In this document: piece after piece, positions 15,355-21,102 of the stretch
Numbering within the stretch: the first letter of the stretch is position 1
Layout of the letters: each line of letters opens with the position of its first letter
DNA from: a virus
Virus record (IMG/VR): IMGVR_UViG_3300044846_000194
Coordinates: 1 to 35,294 of that record
Length of the DNA: 35,294 bases
Strand: one strand, 5' to 3'
Notes under the pieces: model-generated
Seen by the model: only the letters and a program-made list of their open reading frames with translations
What the model was told of the DNA's origin: nothing
Databases searched by the model: none
Program-made: the position numbers and the translations under genes

Positions 15355-15589
15355 ATGCTTTGTTCATTAATGTTTTAAATAATACTGCCAGGATTGCTGA
15401 TCCAAACATGACAATGATGATCTCTGTGACCTCTATTGGCAGCAGGTACAGTGCCAGTGCAACCCATGCAGGCAGACACACCAGGCAGTTGAATGGTTTG
15501 AAATTTAATTTCCATTTCAATGGGAATCTGCCCATTTCAATAAAATAGTAGCTGAATAGTGCTGATGCTAGAATGTTTAAAAGGATCAT
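15335..15589 (-). CDS. Small membrane protein with CLVC motif
   Basis: 84 aa with two to three hydrophobic segments (about 2-18, 38-52 and 54-75) and a CLVCLPAW motif near 35-42. No signal peptide cleavage site. Its ATG overlaps the stop of the sigma-like gene (ATGA). The length and topology would allow a holin-like or ion-channel role, but it lies far from the lysis cassette and next to a CxxC partner. Function unknown. Confidence 0.6.
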   Translation of the reverse strand: MILLNILASALFSYYFIEMGRFPLKWKLNFKPFNCLVCLPAWVALALYLLPIEVTEIIIVMFGSAILAVLFKTLMNKAYESGSH

Positions 15590-16287
15590 ATTACTTGTTT
15601 GATTTTAAGGCCTCCAATTTGTTTGATGCACACATCATCTTTGATCCTGCTTTCTACCTTTTCCCTGATAAATTCATTTACCTCATCAATGATGTCAATC
15701 AATGTGTCCATGTCTGTGTCCTTATTAATGTCAATCATGACATCCAGGCCAGCATGAATAAAATTTCCTATCAACTTTTGCTGTGTCATATCCTCTTTTC
15801 TTAGTGCTTTTGAAAGTTTCTTTTTAACCTTCGTTACAGTTTTAAATAGGGATCTGTAGGGGATTTGCGTGTCTCTGCTTAGTTTTAAAATGTTCTTTCC
15901 ATTCTCAGCATAGTTTTCAAATATGTTTTTTTCATACCAGTGCAACTCACCCATTGACTTTTTCAGCTTGCTGTCCATTTCCTCATGCACATCTGACTGG
16001 TCATCTGCCCTCTCATAGTTGTCACAATACTCACCAAATGACTTTCTGAACATGTTGAAAAATGTAGATCGGTCACTCTTTGCCATGTTCAACATTGTCC
16101 TGACTATGAAATATTTTAGATAGCCACTAGTCCACATGCCACACAACCGTTCTGAATCCATCTCACACAATACCAGGAAAATTTCCTGTCTTAGATCATC
16201 CTGTAATTCTACAGGCTGCATCTTACTGATGGCCTGGTTGATGTCCTTATCCTGGTACATCTGTGTGATTATGGTATCTTTTTTCAT
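15586..16287 (-). CDS. Sigma-factor-like transcription regulator (candidate late activator)
   Basis: 233 aa from ATG 16287, which overlaps the VRR-NUC stop as ATGA; an upstream ATG at 16305 is possible. The region near 27-60 (LQDDLRQEIFLVLCEM, then GYLKYFIVRTMLNMAKSD) resembles sigma-70 region 2 (helices with a DLxQEx motif and a promoter-melting-like basic/aromatic helix). The region near 130-165 (NILKLSRDTQIPYRSLFKTV) resembles a region 4 HTH. No region 1 or 3 is evident. It lies at the end of the replication genes and ahead of morphogenesis genes, where a middle-to-late switch is expected. I infer that it redirects host RNA polymerase to late promoters. Confidence 0.65.
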   Translation of the reverse strand: MKKDTIITQMYQDKDINQAISKMQPVELQDDLRQEIFLVLCEMDSERLCGMWTSGYLKYFIVRTMLNMAKSDRSTFFNMFRKSFGEYCDNYERADDQSDVHEEMDSKLKKSMGELHWYEKNIFENYAENGKNILKLSRDTQIPYRSLFKTVTKVKKKLSKALRKEDMTQQKLIGNFIHAGLDVMIDINKDTDMDTLIDIIDEVNEFIREKVESRIKDDVCIKQIGGLKIKQVI

Positions 16288-16604
16288 AGGGTTGGGTTTG
16301 TCCATTCTTTGATGCACACCAGTCCATTTTCCTCTGTAGCAATCAGGCATTGGCATCCTGATGTTTTTGCTCTGTTCATGAAATTGATTTGATCCTGGCT
16401 CATTCTGTCATTGATTGTTTTGACCTCACAATAAACAGCTACACCAGTAAATTTGTGGAATCCTATGATGTCAGGTACACCTTTCAGGCCTGTGAATGTT
16501 CTGCCTCTCACAGCTAGATTGTTCTGCCTCCATACAAAGCACATCCTGGTTTCCAGGATCTTCATGGCAGTGGTTGTGATATGTGATACTGTCAATTCTT
16601 TCAT
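16284..16604 (-). CDS. VRR-NUC family nuclease
   Basis: 106 aa from ATG 16604; a TTG at 16643 would add 13 residues. It is a minimal PD-(D/E)xK nuclease of the VRR-NUC type. GVPDIIGF gives the catalytic Asp, and YCEVKT gives the Glu and Lys about 17 residues later. A QINFMNR helix and a GCQCLIA strand follow. VRR-NUC proteins cut branched DNA, and phage versions act as Holliday-junction or flap nucleases in replication and packaging. It overlaps the sigma-like gene by 4 bp. Confidence 0.82.
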   Translation of the reverse strand: MKELTVSHITTTAMKILETRMCFVWRQNNLAVRGRTFTGLKGVPDIIGFHKFTGVAVYCEVKTINDRMSQDQINFMNRAKTSGCQCLIATEENGLVCIKEWTNPTL

Positions 16605-16652
16605 AGGATATTCCAAATATGTTTCTATGTTCTGATAGTACAAAATATTTTA

Positions 16653-17276
16653 CTAACTTTTTTTTGCTGATTCCTGCATGTAGCTTTTCATGGCATTTCT
16701 GAACTGTTCTTTTTCACTGGTGACATCATCACTAGATCTGTTTTGATCACCACTAGATTTGAATTGTGCATTTTGTTCATCCTTAAATCTTACATACTGC
16801 CTATGCCTTTCATCCCTGTAATTTTCCAGCATTTCAAAAAATGTAGGGATGTCCATACGGTCATAGACTTTGCCATACTTTGCTTTGATCATACCATCCA
16901 GGAATAGCATGATGTCCTCAAATGCCAGCTGATCCTCATTGGCTGAATCAATCAGCTGTAGTGACAATTCCATCACCTGATCTGCATTCATGCCTACCCT
17001 CAGGTTGAAATTTGACAAAGCCTTATTAATTGCTTTAGCTAGTATGGCAGATACTTTGTCCATGCCGTATGTAGTTACCAGGCCAGGCAGCCTGTCCTTT
17101 ACTGGGATCTGTTGGATCACCATCATAGGCAGTGGCTCTCCCTTATCTTTCCACCTGCACATCTCATTGAACACCTGTCCTGTGCTACCTACTGCCAAAG
17201 CGTTTAGCAAATGCCTCGTGTAGTTGTTGGTCTGTGATATGGCTAGATCTTGCCTGGTTTGTTTTTGTAGTTGCAT
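16653..17276 (-). CDS. Helicase-loader-like replication protein
   Basis: 207 aa, helical, no Walker motifs. It has a conserved-looking core (DRLPGLVTTYGMDKVSAIL, then LSLQLIDSANEDQLAFEDI, then LDGMIKAKYGKVYDRMDIP, then FFEMLENYRDERHRQY) and a polar tail. The FLDGMIKAKYGK.YDRMD pattern is one I know from a Bacteroidota phage replication family (DUF6633-like), found after initiator genes. A helicase-loading or primase-recruiting role is inferred. The start at 17276 overlaps the initiator gene by 92 bp, which is unusually long. A later start near 17162 would remove the overlap but lose conserved-looking N-terminal sequence. Confidence 0.55.
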   Translation of the reverse strand: MQLQKQTRQDLAISQTNNYTRHLLNALAVGSTGQVFNEMCRWKDKGEPLPMMVIQQIPVKDRLPGLVTTYGMDKVSAILAKAINKALSNFNLRVGMNADQVMELSLQLIDSANEDQLAFEDIMLFLDGMIKAKYGKVYDRMDIPTFFEMLENYRDERHRQYVRFKDEQNAQFKSSGDQNRSSDDVTSEKEQFRNAMKSYMQESAKKS

Positions 17277-17913
17277 TGTTTTCAGTTTTTAATTCAAAAA
17301 ATCCTTTCCATCCTTTTGCCATTGATTGCATGATGATATTCATGGCAGTGTCCTCATGGCCACCTGACAGTTTCACCAGTTCATTCAAACTGGCTTGCTC
17401 TGATCCAGCTGACTTAAACTTGAATTTGTGATCCTGGGATTTGTAGTCTTTCCAGGTTGCCCAATAGTTTATGAATTTTGCAGATGTCCAGGGCATTGTG
17501 ATCTCAACTTTTGGCTTTGCCTTTTTTTCATTTTTACTTTCATCTTTATTTTCATTTTCATTTTCATTTTCATTTTCCATATGTGGTGACATATGTTTTT
17601 CATATGTAGATGATATGATGGTCTTTTTACTAATTCTGTTAGCTTTTCGGCTATCAGTGAAGTTTTTGCGTTTGTTGATCTCATCTTCAACCCTTTGATT
17701 GAAGTACAAACCATTGTCATCTTTTTTGAATTTTGCGAAAATGTCCGCATCATATGTTTTGCATATGTGCATCATATGTTTTTCACTTAGTCTGCCATGT
17801 AGGTGTTGCATACATAGCAACCTGATATACTTTCCAACTTGCTCATCAGACATGAAAGCCACACCTGTGATAAAGTCACTGGAATAAAATAGGAATGCTG
17901 GATCTTTTGCCAT
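17185..17913 (-). CDS. Replication initiator-like protein (DUF1376 type) containing the candidate origin
   Basis: 242 aa. The N-terminal domain (DPAFLFYSSDFITGVAFMSD, then GKYIRLLCMQHLHGRLSE) matches the DUF1376/YdaU-type winged-helix domain of phage replisome organisers. A low-complexity charged linker follows (NENENENENKDESKNEKKAK, about 110-135). The C-terminal domain (TMPWTSAKFINYWATWKDYK) resembles the second domain of such proteins. Six CATATGT heptamers in two triplets lie within the codons for the winged-helix end and linker, a lambda-O-like arrangement of origin inside initiator gene. It is expressed from a promoter at about 18.03 kb through a structured leader with a terminator just before the start codon. 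Confidence 0.7.
   Translation of the reverse strand: MAKDPAFLFYSSDFITGVAFMSDEQVGKYIRLLCMQHLHGRLSEKHMMHICKTYDADIFAKFKKDDNGLYFNQRVEDEINKRKNFTDSRKANRISKKTIISSTYEKHMSPHMENENENENENKDESKNEKKAKPKVEITMPWTSAKFINYWATWKDYKSQDHKFKFKSAGSEQASLNELVKLSGGHEDTAMNIIMQSMAKGWKGFFELKTENNATTKTNQARSSHITDQQLHEAFAKRFGSR
17549..17779. other. Candidate replication origin: phased CATATGT repeats and TTTTCA tract
   Basis: On the + strand CATATGT starts at 17578, 17590, 17601, 17751, 17762 and 17773. Within each triplet the copies are 11 or 12 bp apart, about one helical turn, so they face the same side of DNA. The flanks share TTTTT or TTTTG after three copies. Four perfect TTTTCA repeats (17549-17572) border the first triplet and give an AT-rich asymmetric tract suited to unwinding. 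All are inside the initiator gene. Elsewhere in the window I noticed CATATG only as isolated singles. Confidence 0.55.
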
Positions 17914-17918
17914 AGGGT

Positions 17919-17955
17919 AAAAAAAAGCCCCAGTGTAGTGGATTACAAAGGGGCT
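17919..17955 (-). terminator. Terminator/attenuator just before the initiator start codon
   Basis: On the minus strand AGCCCC, an 18-base loop, GGGGCT and eight T, ending 5 bases before the ATG at 17913. It lies downstream of a host-type promoter, so it would stop leader transcripts unless it is melted. Its loop holds ATCCACTA, complementary to the first leader hairpin. This is a classic attenuator position. Confidence 0.7.
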
Positions 17956-17956
17956 A

Positions 17957-18003
17957 GGTTATTTAATAACCAATAAACTCAGAATATCATCCACTATATT
18001 CTG
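17957..18003 (-). promoter_or_regulatory. Structured leader: two hairpins upstream of the attenuator
   Basis: Hairpin 1 is a perfect 8-bp stem, CAGAATAT (17980-17987) with ATATTCTG (17996-18003), and an 8-base loop. Hairpin 2 is GGTTAT (17957-17962) with ATAACC (17966-17971), 3-base loop. The loop of hairpin 1 (17989-17996 on +) is the exact 8-base complement of 17936-17943 in the terminator loop, which allows a kissing interaction. Confidence 0.6.
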
Positions 18004-18016
18004 ACCTTAACTTTGT

Positions 18017-18048
18017 CAAATATGTTTTAAAGTTTTGAAACTACCAAA
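18017..18048 (-). promoter_or_regulatory. Host-type promoter for the replication operon
   Basis: Minus strand TTTG (18048-18045), 20 bases, CATATTTG (18024-18017), one mismatch from the Bacteroidota TAnnTTTG -7 box. Expected start near 18010, giving a leader of about 97 nt. The -33 box continues TTTGGTAGT, as at the promoter at 20.5 kb. Confidence 0.6.
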
Positions 18049-18061
18049 CAAAGTTTTGATG

Positions 18062-18328
18062 TCAGCCCAAAAAAATAGGCCTCCAAAAGTTTACAGTCCT
18101 GCCTGTTTCAAAGTCTTTGCCCCTGAATGAAAACTCAATCCTGCCAGCCTCAATCAGTTCACCTCTCCTGGGTGTCACTCTGTTAATCGGCCAGGCCAGG
18201 TGTTCTGCAATCTGATGGTCACAGCATGTGCCTAGTTCAGTGATGGCCTCCAGGACAGTCTGTTGTTTCTTATTGATGTTTTTCTGTGCCACCTGGTATG
18301 CAGGCAGGCTGGTTTGGTAGTCATACAT
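18062..18328 (-). CDS. Winged-helix DNA-binding protein
   Basis: 88 aa. Residues about 20-65 form a typical winged helix: QQTVLEAITELGTCCDHQIA (H1-H2), then NRVTPRRGELIEAGRIEFS (recognition helix and wing). Similar small wHTH proteins occur in Bacteroidota phage replication regions, possibly as control or origin-binding proteins. It follows the 60-aa gene with one base between stop and start region and precedes the replication promoter by 14 bp, so it may regulate that promoter (inference). Confidence 0.7.
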   Translation of the reverse strand: MYDYQTSLPAYQVAQKNINKKQQTVLEAITELGTCCDHQIAEHLAWPINRVTPRRGELIEAGRIEFSFRGKDFETGRTVNFWRPIFLG

Positions 18329-18329
18329 A

Positions 18330-18512
18330 TTAGATGTCTAATAAAATGGTGATGTAATACAGATTCCCTTTTGTATGGTCACAGATGTCTTTAAACTGTT
18401 TCATGAATTTTTTCATGTCATAGCGTTTAAAAAACTTTTGATCCCTGATCAATCGGTCATTTTTATACAGGCAAATGACACCCCTGACCTCGTTGCATTT
18501 TAGTCTTTTCAT
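18330..18512 (-). CDS. Small basic hypothetical protein (60 aa)
   Basis: 60 aa, strongly basic in the middle (DQKFFKRYDMKKFMKQFKDI), with cysteines at 6, 14 and 44. Unknown family. It starts 16 bp after the terminator that follows the SSB-like gene; no clear promoter of its own is visible, so it may depend on read-through. Directly followed by the winged-helix gene. Confidence 0.5.
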   Translation of the reverse strand: MKRLKCNEVRGVICLYKNDRLIRDQKFFKRYDMKKFMKQFKDICDHTKGNLYYITILLDI

Positions 18513-18520
18513 AGGTAGAA

Positions 18521-18553
18521 ATAATAAAGCCCAGCACTGTGATATGCTGGGCT
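18521..18553 (-). terminator. Terminator after the recombination operon
   Basis: A perfect 9-bp stem AGCCCAGCA (18528-18536) with TGCTGGGCT (18545-18553), 8-base loop, followed on the minus strand by TTATTATTT. It ends 6 bp after the SSB-like stop codon. Confidence 0.8.
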
Positions 18554-18559
18554 AATTGA

Positions 18560-18883
18560 TTAAAATGGTAGATCATCATCAACAATCTCTGCATCCTCTA
18601 TAGGTGCAGCTGGTGCTGACTTTTTCACTGGTACATTGGCAGCAGCAGTCTGTTGCTTTGCCTCCACAAATTTAAGGTTGCCCACATAGACTTTTGTGTC
18701 TTTGGCCTCTCTTTCCTCTTTGGTTTGATTTACCTGGATGCTGCCATTGTTTCCAAACTTGTCTGCATCATCATTGATCCACACATTGATGTTCAGATAC
18801 TGTTTTCCTGTTTTCTCTGATTTCCAAATTTTGTCCTTTGGAATGTCTGTTAGGCAGATACTGCCTGATAGCAATTTGCTCAT
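18560..18883 (-). CDS. Single-stranded DNA-binding-like protein with DDDLPF tail
   Basis: 107 aa from ATG 18883, 8 bp after the upstream stop; an in-frame longer reading would overlap the previous gene and is not preferred. The N-terminal part (SKLLSGSICLTDIPKDKIWK, then KQYLNINVWINDDADKFGNN, then VYVGNLKFVE) looks like a short OB-type beta barrel. A Pro/Ala linker follows and the end is EIVDDDLPF, which closely matches the acidic C-terminal tip by which bacterial SSBs recruit partners (DDDIPF in E. coli). It pairs with the ERF annealase in this operon. Confidence 0.75.
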   Translation of the reverse strand: MSKLLSGSICLTDIPKDKIWKSEKTGKQYLNINVWINDDADKFGNNGSIQVNQTKEEREAKDTKVYVGNLKFVEAKQQTAAANVPVKKSAPAAPIEDAEIVDDDLPF

Positions 18884-18890
18884 GTTTGTT

Positions 18891-19328
18891 TTATTTAGGG
18901 ATTTGAATTTTGAATGTTGATGTGCTGGTTTTGATCGGCAAATCACCTTTGTGATATGTCCTTTCATGATCCTCAATAGCTTTCTGCTTTTCCTTTAGTT
19001 CTGCAATCTGCTGATCCAGTTCTGACCACCCAGGCAGATGGCTGTAGTCATATTTGATGCTGGTCATTTCTGACACCTGCACCCCATTGATCTCAGCTTT
19101 CATCTTTGGGTGCTTTCCCAGTTCATCCATCACATCACTGCTGATTTTCTCTTTGACCATCTTAGTCAATGTCTCCATTGCATTCAGTCTGATCACAGCA
19201 TCCAGTGGATTGATGTAGCCCTCTTTCACCTGTTCTGCAATGGCCTCAGCCATCAGATCCAGGCCAAATTTGGTAGGGGCAATTTCCCCTACCTTAATGT
19301 CATCAAGATTAATTTTTTCTAATTGCAT
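18891..19328 (-). CDS. ERF-associated protein of unknown function
   Basis: 145 aa from ATG 19328, chosen because it overlaps the ERF stop by only 20 bp and gives a sensible start (MQLEKINLDDIKVGEIAPTK); longer frames intrude into ERF. Helical, with a central SSDVMDELGKHPKMKAEING block and a coiled-coil segment (SELDQQIAELKEKQKAIEDH). No nuclease or helicase motif seen. Its location between ERF and SSB-like genes suggests a role in annealing or recombination (Gp157-like proteins occupy similar sites in other phages, but I see no clear match). Confidence 0.6.
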   Translation of the reverse strand: MQLEKINLDDIKVGEIAPTKFGLDLMAEAIAEQVKEGYINPLDAVIRLNAMETLTKMVKEKISSDVMDELGKHPKMKAEINGVQVSEMTSIKYDYSHLPGWSELDQQIAELKEKQKAIEDHERTYHKGDLPIKTSTSTFKIQIPK

Positions 19329-19959
19329 CTTTTTTAGTTGTAAAGTGTGATTTAAGATTGTTGTCCTCAACCAGTTTAGCATTGACATGATACAGTGTGT
19401 TCAGCTGTCCAATGCTCTCACAGCTGTCCAGCACCATCAACAAGTCATCAGCTGTGGTATATGTTTTCCTGGCCAACAGATCAACCTCAGATGGCTGTGG
19501 CTCGGCCTTTGGTTTGACCTCATGTGTGTCATACTCAGTGTCCAGCTTTTCCTCTGTAGGGATCAGAAACATTTGCATCAGTGCATACTTTAATGCAGTG
19601 GACATGGCTTTGTTTGTAGACTTATCACCGCTGTCCATAGCCTCACCCTCCAGGACAGATTCAATGAATGATCCATCAGTGGTGAAAAATTTAAACTGGC
19701 ATTTGGCAATGGTGTAGATCAGCACACCACCTTTGGCTGTCTGCCTTTCCTCTCTCTTAGATTCCAGGACATTGCTGGTGATGAATACTGCATTTTTTTT
19801 GAACAGTGGCTGCAAAGCATTGTACATGTCATCAATACCTCTGAATAAATAGCCCTGTGCTTGATTCTTTTTGTTTTTACCAATGGCCTCAATTTCCTGC
19901 ATGATTGCATTGATGGCCATGTAAATGTTGTTTTGTGTCATTGCTTTAGTTGTTTTCAT
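19309..19959 (-). CDS. erf: ERF-family single-strand annealing recombinase
   Basis: 216 aa, the size of P22 Erf-type proteins. The core shows AINAIMQEIEAIGKNKKNQ, the YLFRGIDDMYNALQPLF block (residues about 37-55) and the diagnostic GEAMDSGDKSTNKAMSTALK stretch (about 105-124) followed by YALMQMFLIPT. The C-terminal part (about 145-216) is a helical, variable domain (ADDLLMVLDSCESIGQLNTL). It would anneal complementary strands for phage recombination and genome circularisation. It overlaps the upstream 66-aa gene by 14 bp and the next gene by 20 bp. Confidence 0.88.
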   Translation of the reverse strand: MKTTKAMTQNNIYMAINAIMQEIEAIGKNKKNQAQGYLFRGIDDMYNALQPLFKKNAVFITSNVLESKREERQTAKGGVLIYTIAKCQFKFFTTDGSFIESVLEGEAMDSGDKSTNKAMSTALKYALMQMFLIPTEEKLDTEYDTHEVKPKAEPQPSEVDLLARKTYTTADDLLMVLDSCESIGQLNTLYHVNAKLVEDNNLKSHFTTKKDAIRKN

Positions 19960-20146
19960 TTATGATAGTATTTATTGGTAGTATTGTGCTTTTTACATAT
20001 CCAGCTGTCTTAAAGCATTTCAGGACATCCTGGATGGTCATCACAGCCACTGGGCTGTAGATCATGGCATCAATCAACTCACCCAACAGTTGATGCCTTT
20101 CATGTGGCACTAGGTCACACCAGGTAGGTAGTTTAGTTTCTAGCAT
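19946..20146 (-). CDS. Small hypothetical protein (66 aa)
   Basis: 66 aa, helical, with no recognised motif (VPHERHQLLGELIDAMIY, then IQDVLKCFKTAGYV). It overlaps both neighbours by 14 bp, which supports translation. It lies just before ERF in the recombination operon. Confidence 0.5.
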   Translation of the reverse strand: MLETKLPTWCDLVPHERHQLLGELIDAMIYSPVAVMTIQDVLKCFKTAGYVKSTILPINTIINENN

Positions 20147-20468
20147 ACTCAGCTGTGATTTTAGTGATTGATTTTTTGATGTCTTTGAATGGATCTACAA
20201 AGTTGATCAGTATGTAGGTGTAGATGTCATGGGCAATGTACTGATGTGACATGTCCCAATACTGATCCAGTGTGTATGTGCCTGATTCCTGGCAATGTTC
20301 ACCAGTGTGATCTGACCAGTCATGCACCCAGTTCAGTCTGTCTGTCCTTTGCAGCCAGTCCTCAAAATTTGATAAGGGGATTTCACATGTAGTGTTTTCC
20401 AGTTCTACAGTCAAAGAATTTAGATTCCTTTCTGCAATAAAATCAATGATTTCAAAAAGTGTTTTCAT
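20133..20468 (-). CDS. Hypothetical protein opening the recombination operon
   Basis: 111 aa, acidic, rich in Trp, His and Asp (WVHDWSDHTGEH, then YWDMSHQYIAHDIYTYI). No membrane segment or catalytic signature I can name. The His/Asp clusters could bind metal. First gene after a host-type promoter (start near 20486), with an 18-base leader, so it is among the earliest products. Overlaps the next gene by 14 bp. Confidence 0.55.
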   Translation of the reverse strand: MKTLFEIIDFIAERNLNSLTVELENTTCEIPLSNFEDWLQRTDRLNWVHDWSDHTGEHCQESGTYTLDQYWDMSHQYIAHDIYTYILINFVDPFKDIKKSITKITAEYARN

Positions 20469-20492
20469 AGTTGTGTCGGTTAAATGACACTG

Positions 20493-20523
20493 CTAAAATA
20501 GTAAAACATTTTATACTACCAAA
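20493..20523 (-). promoter_or_regulatory. Host-type promoter of the recombination operon
   Basis: Minus strand TTTG (20523-20520), 19 bases, TATTTTAG (20500-20493). It shares TTTGGTAGTATAA and TTTTACTAT with the promoter at 23.7 kb. The 11-mer GTTTGGAAATA upstream of it also occurs in the repressor control region (21080-21070), so the repressor may act here too. Confidence 0.65.
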
Positions 20524-20552
20524 CTATTTCCAAACTTTTTTTTGAAATGTTT

Positions 20553-20579
20553 AAAAAAAAGGCAGACATGACATCTGCC
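20553..20579 (-). terminator. Terminator of the early control operon
   Basis: GGCAGA (20561-20566) pairs with TCTGCC (20574-20579), 7-base loop, followed on the minus strand by eight T (20560-20553). It ends the excisionase-like/26-aa operon, and a new promoter starts 30 bp later. Confidence 0.85.
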
Positions 20580-20592
20580 CTTTGATGGTTTT

Positions 20593-20673
20593 TCAGTCAT
20601 CTTTTATCCCTGAAAGTAGTGCTGTCACTAAGAATCCTGCCACTACACCACTCATGAAAATTAAGTACATCAT
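20593..20673 (-). CDS. 26-aa membrane peptide coupled to the HTH gene
   Basis: A frame of 26 codons (MMYLIFMSGVVAGFLVTALL, then SGIKDD) starting at ATG 20673, which overlaps the TGA of the upstream gene (ATGA), and ending 14 bp before a strong terminator. It has one hydrophobic span of about 18 residues. Position between an early regulator and a terminator makes it an early-expressed membrane peptide; superinfection exclusion or a lysogeny-linked role is speculation. Confidence 0.55.
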   Translation of the reverse strand: MMYLIFMSGVVAGFLVTALLSGIKDD

Positions 20674-20984
20674 ATGTTGTCGTATTTGTTTCCAATTGCT
20701 GTCAGCACCTCAGTTTTCAATCTCAGGATGCTTTCCCTTTTAAACATCACCCTATTGCCCTCCCTGATCCAGTCTACATCTCTGACCAGGTGACTGTTTG
20801 CATCATGTCTAGGATCTAAGTCTTTTACCATCCTGACCTGAATCCATGTCCGCTGTCTGTTGATTAAACTCATGGCCTCTTTCATAGTGATCAGATCACT
20901 GGTCACTGGCACTGCCTGGCTGTTTTTCAGCCACTCAATGTTGTCATTGAATCTTTTGATTTCTTTCAGTTGTTCTGTAGTCAT
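20670..20984 (-). CDS. Excisionase/Cro-like HTH protein
   Basis: 104 aa. After a helical N-terminus, residues about 30-95 (DLITMKEAMSLINRQRTWIQ, then DWIREGNRVMFKRESILRLK) have the MerR/HTH_17-type layout of phage excisionases and small DNA-binding regulators: a helix-turn-helix, a wing carrying REGNRVMF, and a final helix. First gene of the leftward early operon, divergent from the repressor. It may act as Cro, as Xis for the integrase, or both. The early promoter overlaps a perfect palindrome. Confidence 0.65.
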   Translation of the reverse strand: MTTEQLKEIKRFNDNIEWLKNSQAVPVTSDLITMKEAMSLINRQRTWIQVRMVKDLDPRHDANSHLVRDVDWIREGNRVMFKRESILRLKTEVLTAIGNKYDNI

Positions 20985-21003
20985 AGAATAAAGTTGAAAA
21001 AAG

Positions 21004-21027
21004 CTAACAAAAACTAAATATTGTTAG
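21004..21027. promoter_or_regulatory. Palindromic operator over the early promoter
   Basis: CTAACAA (21004-21010), 10 bases, TTGTTAG (21021-21027): a perfect 7-bp inverted repeat covering the -7 box and start region of the leftward early promoter. It is the best candidate binding site for the repressor encoded 76 bp away. Confidence 0.6.
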
Positions 21028-21041
21028 TATATTGTGGCAAA
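21009..21041 (-). promoter_or_regulatory. Leftward early promoter
   Basis: Minus strand TTTG (21041-21038), 21 bases, TAGTTTTT (21016-21009), one mismatch from TAnnTTTG. Expected start near 21002, 18 bases before the HTH gene. Overlapped by the palindrome at 21004-21027. Confidence 0.55.
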
Positions 21042-21062
21042 TCATGCTCAAATTTAAACTTT

Positions 21063-21080
21063 GTTTGGTTATTTCCAAAC
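21063..21080. promoter_or_regulatory. Second inverted repeat, in front of the repressor gene
   Basis: GTTTGG (21063-21068), 6 bases, CCAAAC (21075-21080). A TTTG at 21060-21063 could be the repressor's -33 box, but the -7 box is weak (TAGTATGC). The right half (GTTTGGAAATA on the minus strand) recurs upstream of the recombination promoter at 20.52-20.53 kb. It may be an autoregulatory operator. Confidence 0.45.
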
Positions 21081-21102
21081 ATAGTATGCAAAATTTAATT
21101 CT

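Noticed and set aside
17549-17577. TTTTCA repeat as a simple microsatellite only
   Set aside because: It encodes the Glu-Asn linker and touches the phased heptamers, so it is treated as part of the candidate origin rather than as a separate repeat.
17469-17753. Alternative minus-strand frame rich in Met/Lys inside the initiator gene
   Set aside because: It is the shifted reading of the TTTTCA tract and phased repeats; the initiator frame explains the region with a recognisable domain.
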